Assembly (NCBI GenBank): GCA_016716275.1
Contig: JADJWR010000002.1
Coordinates: forward strand, 310,001-374,000
Length of the DNA stretch: 64,000 nt
Direction: 5' to 3'
Source of the DNA: Burkholderiales bacterium
Lineage (GTDB): Bacteria > Pseudomonadota > Gammaproteobacteria > Burkholderiales > Burkholderiaceae_F
Position 1 is the stretch's first letter, and every line of letters begins with the position of its first letter. A program made the translations under genes and the position numbers. This document shows, piece by piece, positions 1-9,634 of the stretch. Under the pieces are notes generated by a model. It was not told the DNA's origin and made no database searches. It saw only the letters and a list, made by a program, of their open reading frames with translations.

Positions 1-662
1 CCGACGTTCTTCGCGTACGCCTGGCCGCGGTTGCTCCACCACGTGTACTGCTCGGGCCGCGCGTCGACGCGGCGGAACACGTCGACCCAGCCCAGTTCGT
101 CGAACACGCGGCTGAGCCATGCCCGCTCCTCGGGCAGGAAGCCGGAGTTCTTCTGGTTCGACCGCCAGTTCTTCAGGTCGATTTCCCGGTGCGCGATGTT
201 CACGTCGCCGCAGATGATCACCTCGCGGCCGGCGGCAGCGGCTTGCCGGCGCAACTGCTCGAGGTGCGGCAGGAACGCGTCGAGGAAGCGGTACTTGGAT
301 TCCTGCCGGTGCGGACCCGACGATCCCGACGGGAAGTACACCGAGACCACGGTGACGTTGCGGAACTCGGCCTGCACCAGGCGGCCTTCGCCGTCGAACT
401 CGGGCACGCCGAAGCCCGTGCTCACGCGCAACGGTGCCTTCTTCGAATACAGCGCCGTGCCGCTGTAGCCCTTCTTCTGCGCGCAGTGAAAATGCCCGTG
501 CAGGTCGTCGGGGAAGCGCCAGGCGTCGGGAATGTCGGCCTCGTGCGCCTTGACCTCCTGCAGGCAGACCACGTCGGCGTCGGCCTTCGGCAGCCAGCGG
601 AACAGCCCCTTGCCGCCTGCCGAGCGGATGCCGTTGACGTTCAGTGTCAGGATGCGAAACAT
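1..662 (-). CDS. xthA: Exodeoxyribonuclease III (partial at left edge)
   Basis: Repairs DNA as an AP endonuclease and 3'-5' exonuclease; this is an EEP-superfamily enzyme acting on the nucleoid. Reading the minus strand from the ATG at 662 gives a protein opening MFRILTLNVNGIRSAG. The family metal-site and catalytic motifs follow in order: LQEVKA near residue 35, a GYSGTALY loop, GDVNIAH with the catalytic Asp/Asn, then DLKNWRSNQKNSGF. The last visible residues (TWWSNRGQAYAKNVG) are close to the C-terminal active-site region, so roughly the final 35-40 residues lie beyond base 1. It is divergent from pyrE across about 150 bp. The family call is secure; only the end is missing. Confidence 0.93.
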   Translation of the reverse strand, partial: MFRILTLNVNGIRSAGGKGLFRWLPKADADVVCLQEVKAHEADIPDAWRFPDDLHGHFHCAQKKGYSGTALYSKKAPLRVSTGFGVPEFDGEGRLVQAEFRNVTVVSVYFPSGSSGPHRQESKYRFLDAFLPHLEQLRRQAAAAGREVIICGDVNIAHREIDLKNWRSNQKNSGFLPEERAWLSRVFDELGWVDVFRRVDARPEQYTWWSNRGQAYAKNV

Positions 663-811
663 CGGGACGAGGGCACGATCTCACGATCCCGTGGCCGGCT
701 CCGAGACAGGCTCGAGTCACCACGCGAACGCGGATTAGGGCGGAAAGACGACGCGGACGATAGCGTTTTTTTGTCAGAATCCATCCGAAATGCGCGAATC
801 CCCCGCGGCTG

Positions 812-1489
812 ATGGAAAACCTTTCCCGGCAGTTCATCGAGTTCGCCCTGCAGGCCGGGGTGCTGAACTTCGGCGACTTCAAGATGAAGTCGGGCCGCCG
901 CTCGCCGTATTTCTTCAACGCCGGCCAGTTCTCGCGCGGCTCGACGCTGGCGCGCCTGTCGCGCTTCTACGCGCAGGCGGCTCTGGCGGCGCGCGCTGCC
1001 GGGCGCGTCGACTTCGACATGCTGTTCGGCCCCGCCTACAAGGGCATCACGCTGGCGGCCGGCACGGCGATGGCGCTGGCCGACTTCGGGTTCGATGTGC
1101 CGTTTGCCTTCAATCGCAAGGAGGCGAAGGACCACGGCGAAGGCGGGCTGATCGTCGGCGAACCGCTGGCGGGGCGCGTGCTGATCGTCGACGACGTGAT
1201 CACCGACGGCGCGGCCAAGCGTGAATCGGTCGAACTGATCCGCGCCCACGGCGCCACCCCGTGCGGCGTGCTGATCGCGCTCGACCGCGGCGAGCGCACC
1301 GGCGCCGACGAGGCGCTATCGTCACTCTCCGCGGTGGCGGCCTTCGAGCGGGCATTCGGTGTGCCCGTCATCTCGGTGGCGCGGCTGGACGACCTGCTGC
1401 AGTTCATCGACTCCGGCTCGCCCGCCGCGGCGGCGGCGCGGCCGTACCGGCAGACGATGCTCGACTACCGGAGCCGCTATGGCGCCTGA
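812..1489 (+). CDS. pyrE: Orotate phosphoribosyltransferase
   Basis: Catalyses orotate plus PRPP to OMP, the fifth step of UMP synthesis, in the cytoplasm. The 225-residue product is slightly longer than the usual 213-215. It carries the type I PRTase PRPP loop RVLIVDDVITDGAAK around residues 122-136 and the N-terminal KSGRRSPYFFNAG segment typical of bacterial PyrE, followed by FGPAYKGI. The ATG at 812 has no strong ribosome binding site. The 663-811 interval shared with divergent xthA contains an AT-rich patch (a T run near 775) that probably holds the promoters. The 3' end overlaps the next gene by 11 bp, so the two are probably cotranscribed. Confidence 0.95.
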   Translation: MENLSRQFIEFALQAGVLNFGDFKMKSGRRSPYFFNAGQFSRGSTLARLSRFYAQAALAARAAGRVDFDMLFGPAYKGITLAAGTAMALADFGFDVPFAFNRKEAKDHGEGGLIVGEPLAGRVLIVDDVITDGAAKRESVELIRAHGATPCGVLIALDRGERTGADEALSSLSAVAAFERAFGVPVISVARLDDLLQFIDSGSPAAAAARPYRQTMLDYRSRYGA

Positions 1490-2138
1490 CCGATTCCGCG
1501 GCGCTGTCGCCGGGGCCTTCTGCCTGCTGGCGCTCGCCGCCGCCCCGGTGTCGGCAACGGTGTTCGTCTGCACGACGGCCGATGGCCGCACGATCACCGC
1601 CGACCGGCCGCCGCGCGAATGCGTCGGCGTGCCGATCCGCGAACTGCGCCCCGACGGCTCGGTGCGGCAGGTGATCGAGCCGCCGCTGTCGGCCGAGCAG
1701 CAGCGGGCGCGCCTCGAGCAGGCGCAGCGCGAGCGCAAGGAGCGGGAGGCCAGGCGGGCGCAGGCAAGGCAGGACATCGCGCTGCTGGAGACCTACGCCA
1801 CCGAGGAGGACATCGCGGCGGCGCGCCGGGCGGCCCTGACCAGCCGGCAGGCGATGATCGAGCGGTCGAAGAAGCGGCTCGAGACCTTCGCCGAGGAGCG
1901 CAAGCGGCTCGACGACGAGGTGGAGTTCTACGTCAACCGCAAGGTGCCGGACAAGCTCGAGCAGGCGATCGAGGCGAACGAGTCGCTGGTGCAGGCCGAG
2001 CACCGGCTGATCGCCGAGATGGAGGCCGACATGGCGCGCATCAACAAGCGCTTCGACGCCGAGGCCGAGCGCTATCGCCAATTGGTGAGCGCCGGCGCGA
2101 AGCCGCTGGTGCGCACCAGCGACGGCGCAACGCGCTAG
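1479..2138 (+). CDS. DUF4124-type secreted coiled-coil protein
   Basis: A 219-residue protein of unknown function. I chose the ATG at 1479, which overlaps the pyrE stop region, because it gives a clean signal peptide (hydrophobic FCLLALAAAPVSA, cleavage near residue 26). Just after it comes a short domain VFVCTTADGRTITADRPPRE, the pattern of the DUF4124 family (a small Cys-containing periplasmic domain common in beta- and gammaproteobacteria). Residues about 70-205 are almost all Glu/Arg/Lys/Ala heptads and should form a long coiled coil. Family membership is by pattern only. The link with pyrE may reflect cotranscription rather than shared function. Confidence 0.7.
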   Translation: MAPDRFRGAVAGAFCLLALAAAPVSATVFVCTTADGRTITADRPPRECVGVPIRELRPDGSVRQVIEPPLSAEQQRARLEQAQRERKEREARRAQARQDIALLETYATEEDIAAARRAALTSRQAMIERSKKRLETFAEERKRLDDEVEFYVNRKVPDKLEQAIEANESLVQAEHRLIAEMEADMARINKRFDAEAERYRQLVSAGAKPLVRTSDGATR

Positions 2139-2225
2139 TCTTCCGCCGTCGGTCGGGCGAGCGCGCCGGCTGCCCGCGGGCGGCGGGTTGCCGCGCAGCC
2201 GCGCCGGCAATCGAAAGACCGTTCG

Positions 2226-3392
2226 ATGCCAAGACTGAAGCTCCAGCGCCTGCGCTCAGCAGTCTGTGCCGCCGCGGCGGCGATCCTCCTCGCCGCCTGC
2301 GGCAGCGGCGAGACCGATCCCGGCACGGTGCGCTTCGCGCTGACCGATGCGCCGGCCTGTGGCTTCGACCAGGTCAACCTGTCGATCGAGCGCATCCGCG
2401 TCAACCGCAATGCCGACGCCAGCGAGAACTCGCTCGGCTGGACCGACCTGAAGCTCGCCCCGGCGCGCCGGATCGACCTGCTGAAGCTCGGCAACGGGGT
2501 GCTGGAGGAGCTCGGCGAGCTGCAACTGCCGGCGGGCCGCTACGCGCAGCTGCGCCTGGTGCTGGCGGCCAAAGGCGAGACAACGCCCGCCAATTCGGTG
2601 CTGCCGACCGGCGGCGAGGAGACCGTTCTGGACATCGCCTCGATCGAGGCGGGCGGCATCCGGGTCGTGCACGCCTTTTCCGTCGAGCAGGACAAGGTGA
2701 CCGACGTCCTGTTCGACTTCGACGCCTGCCGCTCGGTGGCGCGCGCCGGCGACGATGGCTACGTCCTGCGTCCGGAGGTCAAGGCGGTGCCGCGCAACGG
2801 CGCGACGATCACCGGTTACGTCGACCCGACGGCTGCCGGCGTCACGGTTTCGGCGCAGAAGGCGGGCGTGCAGGCGCGCGCCACCGTTGCCGATGCGAAC
2901 GGCCGCTTCGTCATCGCCTTCCTCGACCCGGCGGCCTCGCCCTACGACGTGGTGTTCACCGCGGGTGGCCACGCCACTGCGGTGGTCGTCGCCGTGCCGG
3001 TCAGCGCGACCGCCGGCGCCGAGCTGTCGCGGATCGATTCGCCGATCGCGCTGCCGTCGGCGACCGACCGCACGGTCGACGGCGTCGTCGGGCCGGCGGC
3101 AGCGCGCGGCACAGCCGCGGTCCGCGCCCGGCAGGTGGTCGGAGCGGCCGGCGAGGTAGAGATCGCGCGCGCCAACGTCAACGCGGCCTCCGGCAGCTAC
3201 ACGCTCAGCCTGCCTGGCGCCCAGGCGCGGCTGGCGACCTTTTCCGGCCGGCTGCCGCTGTCGTTCAGCGCCGCAGGCAATGCCGGCCGATACGTGCTCG
3301 ATGCGACGGCCGACGGCTACGCTTCGCAGGAGCAAGCGGTCGACCTGACGGGATCGTCGCAGACCTGGAACGTGACGCTCTCGCGGCGCTGA
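2226..3392 (+). CDS. DUF4382 lipoprotein
   Basis: A 388-residue predicted lipoprotein of unknown function. The N-terminus has a basic stretch, a hydrophobic core and a lipobox ending ILLAAC, with the lipidated Cys at 25. Residues about 35-185 (GTVRFALTDAPACGFDQVNL, then LPAGRYAQLRLVL) match the DUF4382 pattern. The rest resembles a carboxypeptidase-regulatory-like or Ig-type beta module (TITGYVDPTAAGVTVSAQ, then ATVADANGRFVIAFLDP). It ends with a VTLSRR tail. An 87-bp gap separates it from the DUF4124 gene. The stop codon lies in a hairpin shared with gatB. I cannot assign a role beyond an envelope-anchored surface or periplasmic protein. Confidence 0.75.
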   Translation: MPRLKLQRLRSAVCAAAAAILLAACGSGETDPGTVRFALTDAPACGFDQVNLSIERIRVNRNADASENSLGWTDLKLAPARRIDLLKLGNGVLEELGELQLPAGRYAQLRLVLAAKGETTPANSVLPTGGEETVLDIASIEAGGIRVVHAFSVEQDKVTDVLFDFDACRSVARAGDDGYVLRPEVKAVPRNGATITGYVDPTAAGVTVSAQKAGVQARATVADANGRFVIAFLDPAASPYDVVFTAGGHATAVVVAVPVSATAGAELSRIDSPIALPSATDRTVDGVVGPAAARGTAAVRARQVVGAAGEVEIARANVNAASGSYTLSLPGAQARLATFSGRLPLSFSAAGNAGRYVLDATADGYASQEQAVDLTGSSQTWNVTLSRR

Positions 3393-3428
3393 GCGGAGCG
3401 TCGCCGCGCCGGGCCGCTCGGTCGCCGC

Positions 3429-3433
<5 letters not shown>
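3388..3433. terminator. Hairpin pairing the stop codons of the DUF4382 gene and gatB
   Basis: Bases 3388-3396 are exactly complementary to 3425-3433 (9 bp, 28-nt loop). The TGA of the left gene (3390-3392) pairs with the complement of the gatB TGA (3429-3431). An alternative 10-bp pairing exists between 3389-3398 and 3434-3443. There is no T tract on either strand. It could serve as a bidirectional terminator or RNA 3'-end stabiliser; the function is inferred. Confidence 0.4.
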
Positions 3434-4879
<1,446 letters not shown>

Positions 4880-4880
<1 letters not shown>

Positions 4881-6340
4881 CAGAATCCCTCCGGCACCCG
4901 CCGGTGCCAGTCGGTCGCCTGCTGGTACTGGTGCGCCACGCCCAGCATCTTCGCTTCCTGCAGGTGGTTGGCCATCAGCTGCAGCCCGACCGGCCGGCCC
5001 CGCTCGCCGAAGCCGCAGGGCAGGCTCATGCTGGGCACGCCGGCCAGCGACCCCGGCACCGTGTACAGGTCGGCCAGGTACATCGCCACCGGGTCGGTGG
5101 TCTTCTCGCCGAAGCCGAAGGCCACCGAGGTGGTCACCGGGCCGGCGATCACGTCGCACTGCGTGAAGGCACGCTGGATGTCGTCGGCGATCAGCCGCCG
5201 CACCTGCATCGCCTTGATGAAGTAGGCGTCGTAGTAGCCGTGCGAAAGCACGTAGGTGCCGATCAGGATGCGCCGCTTGGGCTCCGGGCCGAAGCCTTCC
5301 GAGCGGCTCTTCTTCATCATGTCGATGAGATCGTCATAGCGTGCCGCGCGGTGGCCGTAGCGCACGCCGTCGAAGCGCGCCAGGTTGCTCGACGCCTCGG
5401 CCGGCGCCACGACGTAGTACACCGGGATGCCGAGTTCGGCATTGGGCAGGGAAATGTCGACCAGCTGCGCGCCGAGCTTCTCGTACTCGGCCAGCGCCGC
5501 GCGCACCGCCCGCTCGACGTCCGGCTGCAGCCCCTCGCCGAAGAACTCCTTCGGCACGCCGATCTTCAGCCCCTTCACCGGGTCTGCGAGATGCCGCGTG
5601 AAGTCCTCGCGCGGCGTCTCGAGGCTGGTCGAGTCCTTCGGGTCGAAGCCGAGCATCTCGTTGAACACCAGGGCGCAGTCCTCGGCCGTCTGCGTCATCA
5701 GCCCGGCGGTGTCGAGGCTCGAGGCGAAGGCGATCATCCCCCAGCGCGAAGGCCGGCCGTAGGTCGGCTTGGTGCCGGTGATGCCGGTGAAGGCGGCCGG
5801 CTCGCGGATCGAGCCGCCGGTGTCGGTGGCGGTGGCCACCGGCGCCAGCCGCGCCGCCACCGTCGCGCTCGAGCCGCCGGAGGAGCCGCCGGGCACCGCA
5901 CCCTGGTCCCACGGGTTGAGCACGTTGCCGTAGGCGCTGTTCTCGTTGCTCGAGCCCATCGCGAACTCGTCGCAGTTCAGTTTCCCCAGGCAGACCATGC
6001 CGGCACGCGCCAGGTTGTCCACCACGGTGGCGTCGAACGGGCTCATGTAGCCCTGCAGGATCTTCGACGACGCGGTGCTCGCCCAGTCGCGGGTGACGAA
6101 GATGTCCTTGTGGGCGATCGGCACGCCGAGCAACGCGCCATCCTCGCCACGCGCGCGCCTCTCGTCGGCGGCCTTCGCCTGCGCCAGGGTGACTTCCGGC
6201 CGCACGTCGAGGAACGCGTTCAGTTCGCGGTGCTGCTCGACGCGGTCGAGCAGCAGCTTCGCCAGTTCGATCGCCGAGACCTTCTTCTGCCGCAGCAGCC
6301 GGCCGAGTTCCGCCACGCCGGCGTGGGCCAGTTCCGACAT
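4880..6340 (-). CDS. gatA: Aspartyl/glutamyl-tRNA amidotransferase subunit A
   Basis: Glutaminase subunit of GatCAB, an amidase-signature enzyme that frees ammonia from glutamine. It has 486 residues, the usual size. The Ser-cisSer-Lys triad is visible: Lys78 in AHKDIFVT, the Gly/Ser-rich PGGSSGGSSATVAARLAP stretch with the cis-Ser, and Ser177 in TDTGGSIREPAAF. An 11-bp gap separates it from gatC and its stop overlaps gatB, so the three are one operon. The presence of the complex suggests indirect Asn-tRNA and/or Gln-tRNA synthesis, or a backup for it, as in many betaproteobacteria. Confidence 0.97.
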
Positions 6341-6351
6341 CGCCTCGCGTC

Positions 6352-6639
6352 CTATTCGACCACGCGCGGCACCAGGAACAGGCCGTCCTCGGCCTGCGGT
6401 GCGTTGCTCATGTTCTGCCGGCGCGCATCGGTCTCGGTGACGCGGTCCTCGCGCAGGCGCTGCCGGCCGCCGAGCGGATGCGCCATCGGCGCCACGCCGG
6501 TGGTGTCGATCCGCTGCATCTTCTCGATCATCGAGAAGATGTCGTTCAGCTGCGCCAGCATCGCGCGGCGGTCGGCGTCGGTAATTTCAATGCGCGCCAG
6601 GTGCGCGATGCGGGCGACGTCGTTCTCGGTCAGGGCCAT
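6352..6639 (-). CDS. gatC: Aspartyl/glutamyl-tRNA amidotransferase subunit C
   Basis: A 95-residue stabilising subunit that wraps around GatA and GatB. The family pattern is clear: MALTENDVARIAHLARIEIT, then LNDIFSMIEKMQRIDTTGV, then the C-terminal LREDRV and FLVPRVVE. It is the first gene of the minus-strand gat operon. It faces mreB across a 213-bp divergent region, the layout seen in many Betaproteobacteria. That region (6640-6852) holds a possible plus-strand -10 (TATTAT near 6753) but no convincing -35 that I can see. Confidence 0.95.
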   Translation of the reverse strand: MALTENDVARIAHLARIEITDADRRAMLAQLNDIFSMIEKMQRIDTTGVAPMAHPLGGRQRLREDRVTETDARRQNMSNAPQAEDGLFLVPRVVE

Positions 6640-6852
6640 CGGTGTCGGAAAAGACTGGTGTCGCGGCTATCCGCGAATGCATTCGGACGAACGGGAAACC
6701 GGCACGCGACCCCTCGTACGACACGGCGGTCCGGCAGGCTTCTCGTCGGGGTTATTATCGCCCACCTGACGCAGCGGCCCGGCGTGATCCGAGCGTCGTG
6801 CGCGTCGCGCTGCCGCCCGCCCGCCCCATCGCCACTCGAGTCCCGCATCCGC

Positions 6853-7896
6853 ATGTTCGGCTTCATCCGCAGTCTTTTTTCCAACGACCTGGCCATCGAC
6901 CTGGGCACCGCCAACACGCTGATCTACGTGCGCGGCAAGGGCATCGTGCTGGACGAGCCGTCGGTGGTGGCGATCTCCCAGGAGGGCGGGCCGCACGGCA
7001 AGCGGACCATCCGCGCGGTCGGCAAGGAAGCCAAGCAGATGCTCGGCAAGGTGCCCGGCAACATCGAGGCCATCCGGCCGATGAAGGACGGCGTGATCGC
7101 CGACTTCACCGTCACCGAGCAGATGTTGAAGCAGTTCATCAAGATCGTGCACCCGTCGAGCCTGCTGGCGCCGAACCCGCGCATCATCATCTGCGTGCCC
7201 TGCGGCTCGACCCAGGTCGAGCGGCGGGCGATCAAGGAGTCGGCCGAGGCGGCCGGCGCCAGCCAGGTGTTCCTGATCGAGGAGCCGATGGCCGCCGCGA
7301 TCGGCGCCGGGCTGCCGGTGTCGGAGGCCTCCGGCTCGATGGTGGTCGACATCGGCGGCGGCACCACCGAGGTCGGCATCATCTCGCTCGGCGGCATGGT
7401 CTACGCCGGCAGCGTGCGGGTGGGCGGCGACAAGTTCGACGAGGCGATCATCAACTACATCCGCCGCAACTACGGCATGCTGATCGGCGAGCCGACGGCC
7501 GAGAGCATCAAGAAGCAGATCGGCAGCGCCTTCCCCGGCTCCGAGGTCAAGGAGATGGAGGTCAAGGGCCGCAACCTCTCCGAGGGCATCCCGCGCAGCT
7601 TCACCATCTCGAGCAACGAGATCCTCGAGGCGCTCACCGACCCGCTGAACCAGATCGTCAGCGCGGTGAAGATCGCCCTCGAGCAGACGCCGCCGGAGCT
7701 CGGCGCCGACATCGCCGACCGCGGCATGATGCTCACCGGCGGCGGCGCGCTGCTGCGCGACCTCGACCGGCTGCTGATGGAGGAAACCGGCCTGCCGGTG
7801 GTGGTCGCCGAGGATCCGCTGACCTGCGTGGTGCGCGGCTGCGGCATCGCGCTGGAGCGGATGGACAAGCTCGGCTCGATCTTCGCCCACGGCTGA
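6853..7896 (+). CDS. mreB: Rod shape-determining protein MreB
   Basis: Actin-like cytoskeletal ATPase that positions the lateral-wall synthesis machinery under the inner membrane. From the ATG at 6853 the product is 347 residues, the standard length, opening MFGFIRSLFSNDLAIDLGTAN. The phosphate-1 motif IDLGTANTL, phosphate-2 VVDIGGGTTEVG and adenosine motif MLTGGGALL are all present. In-frame upstream sequence exists but lacks family similarity, so the later ATG is preferred. It is the first gene of the elongasome operon mreBCD-mrdA-rodA-rlpA. Confidence 0.97.
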   Translation: MFGFIRSLFSNDLAIDLGTANTLIYVRGKGIVLDEPSVVAISQEGGPHGKRTIRAVGKEAKQMLGKVPGNIEAIRPMKDGVIADFTVTEQMLKQFIKIVHPSSLLAPNPRIIICVPCGSTQVERRAIKESAEAAGASQVFLIEEPMAAAIGAGLPVSEASGSMVVDIGGGTTEVGIISLGGMVYAGSVRVGGDKFDEAIINYIRRNYGMLIGEPTAESIKKQIGSAFPGSEVKEMEVKGRNLSEGIPRSFTISSNEILEALTDPLNQIVSAVKIALEQTPPELGADIADRGMMLTGGGALLRDLDRLLMEETGLPVVVAEDPLTCVVRGCGIALERMDKLGSIFAHG

Positions 7897-7926
7897 CGCC
7901 GCGTTCGTGCTGGGCGCACGAACACC

Positions 7927-8820
7927 ATGGACCACGGCCCGCCGCCGCTGTTCAACCAGGGCGTCTCGGCGCGCGCCCGGCTGGCCTTCTTCTCGTTCCT
8001 GGCGATTGCCCTGATCATCGTCGACGCCCGTGTGCAGGCGCTCGACGCGGTGCGAACGGGTGTCGGCGTGGTGCTGTACCCGGCGCAGCGGCTGCTGCTG
8101 GTGCCGCGCGACGCCGCCTCCGCCGTCGGCGAGTACTTCGTCACCATGAGGCAGCTGGTCGACGAGAACCAGCGGCTGCGCCGCGAGGCGGTCGAGCAGT
8201 CGCTGCGGGTGCAACAGGCGGCGGCGCTGGAGGCCGAGAACGCCCGCCTGCGTCGGCTGCTCGGCGCCGGCTCGAGCGCGGCGGCACCGAGCCTGCTGGC
8301 GCGCGTCCTGTACGAGTCGCGCGATGCGTTCTCGCGCAAGCTGGTGCTCGACCAGGGCCTGCACGCCGGCGTCCGTGCGGGCCAGCCGGCGATCGACGAG
8401 CGGGGCGTGGTCGGCCAGGTCACGCGGGTGTTTCCGAGCACCTCGGAGCTGACGCTGCTGACCGACCGCGATCAGAGCATCGCGGTGCAGCTGACCCGCA
8501 ACGGGCTGCGCGGGGTGGTCTTCGGCGATGGCCGGGGACTCGAGCTGCGCTACATGGCGGTGAACGTCGACGTCCAGGAAGGCGACCAGGCGGTGACCTC
8601 CGGCATCGACGGTCTGTATCCGCCGGGACTGGCGGTGGGCACCGTGACCAGCGTGCAGCGGGCCGACAACGAGCGGTTCGCCCGCATCGCGCTGCAGCCG
8701 GCAGCCGGGCTCGGCGAGCACATCCACCTGCTGGTCATCGCCGTCGATCCGCAGGCCCAGCCGCCGCGGCCGGCCGCCGAGGAAAGGCGCGCCGACGAGC
8801 GCCGGGGAGCCCGGCGGTGA
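7927..8820 (+). CDS. mreC: Rod shape-determining protein MreC
   Basis: Inner-membrane bitopic protein that links MreB filaments to periplasmic PBP2 and activates it. In this 297-residue product a transmembrane helix (LAFFSFLAIALIIVDARV, about residues 20-38) is followed by a Leu/Arg-rich coiled coil (VDENQRLRREAVEQSLRVQ). Then comes the double beta-barrel domain, with the typical GVVGQVTRVFPSTSELTLLTD. A Pro/Arg-rich basic tail ends the protein. It starts 30 bp after mreB. Confidence 0.95.
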   Translation: MDHGPPPLFNQGVSARARLAFFSFLAIALIIVDARVQALDAVRTGVGVVLYPAQRLLLVPRDAASAVGEYFVTMRQLVDENQRLRREAVEQSLRVQQAAALEAENARLRRLLGAGSSAAAPSLLARVLYESRDAFSRKLVLDQGLHAGVRAGQPAIDERGVVGQVTRVFPSTSELTLLTDRDQSIAVQLTRNGLRGVVFGDGRGLELRYMAVNVDVQEGDQAVTSGIDGLYPPGLAVGTVTSVQRADNERFARIALQPAAGLGEHIHLLVIAVDPQAQPPRPAAEERRADERRGARR

Positions 8821-8896
8821 GCGGCGCACGCCTGTCACATGCGAGCCGTTGCCGCGTCGCGCGGGCAAGCTGCTGCGCGATGAGCGGCGCCTGACC

Positions 8897-9514
8897 ATGG
8901 GCCTGTGGCGCGCCGTGCGCACGTCGTTCGCGCTGAACCGGCCGCGCAACGCCGAGCCGGTCGAACTGGTGTCCGCCGGCGCACTCGGCGCCGGGCGCGC
9001 CGCCTACCGGCCGAGCGCGCTGCTGCTGCCGGCGCGGCCGATGTTCATCTGGGGATCGCTGCTCGCCGCGCTGGTGCTGAACCTGCTGCCGGCCGGCCGC
9101 GCCGCCTGGCTGCCCGATTTCCTCGCCCTGGCGCTGGTGTTCTGGAACGTGCACCAGCCGCGCCGGGTCGGCATCGGCGCCGCGTTCGTCGCCGGGCTGC
9201 TGATGGACGTGCACGACGGTGCGCTGTTCGGCGAGCACGCGCTGGCCTACACCCTGCTCGCCTACGGGGCCATCACGCTGCACCGGCGCGTACAGTGGTT
9301 CCCGGTCGGTGCGCAGTCGCTGCACGTGCTGGCGCTGCTGCTGCTGGCGCAGTGGGTTTCGCTGGCCGTGCGCCTGTGGGTCGGCGGCAACTTCCCCGGC
9401 TGGGGCTACTTCGGCAGTTCGCTGACCGGCGCCGTCGTCTGGCCGCTGGTGAGCTGGATCCTGCTGGCGCCGCAGCGTCGCCCGGCCGAGCGCGACGACA
9501 CCCGGCCGCTGTAG
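8897..9514 (+). CDS. mreD: Rod shape-determining protein MreD
   Basis: Polytopic inner-membrane partner of MreC in the elongasome. From the ATG at 8897 the product is 205 residues with about five hydrophobic segments. It includes the family-like stretch LPDFLALALVFWNVHQP followed by GIGAAFVAGLLMDVHDGALFGEHALAY. A TTG at 8849 would add 16 residues; the ATG was preferred because the extension is charged and unlike the family, although neither start has a strong ribosome binding site. About 55 N-terminal residues precede the first helix, longer than typical (E. coli MreD is 162 residues). Confidence 0.92.
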   Translation: MGLWRAVRTSFALNRPRNAEPVELVSAGALGAGRAAYRPSALLLPARPMFIWGSLLAALVLNLLPAGRAAWLPDFLALALVFWNVHQPRRVGIGAAFVAGLLMDVHDGALFGEHALAYTLLAYGAITLHRRVQWFPVGAQSLHVLALLLLAQWVSLAVRLWVGGNFPGWGYFGSSLTGAVVWPLVSWILLAPQRRPAERDDTRPL

Positions 9515-9634
9515 CGGCGCCGGCCGGCAAACGCATTAGCCCCCGCGTCCGGCGGCACCAGTGGGGCAAAGCTCAATAAAATCCCGCGCCATGGCAGCAC
9601 GACACGAATGCCTGCCGGGCGGCGGCATTGATCG

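Noticed and set aside
6667..8949. Long minus-strand open frame of 760 codons opposite mreB and mreC
   Set aside because: It is antisense to unmistakable mreB and mreC and has Arg/His/Asp-rich composition typical of GC-rich shadow frames; many similar long antisense frames exist throughout the window.
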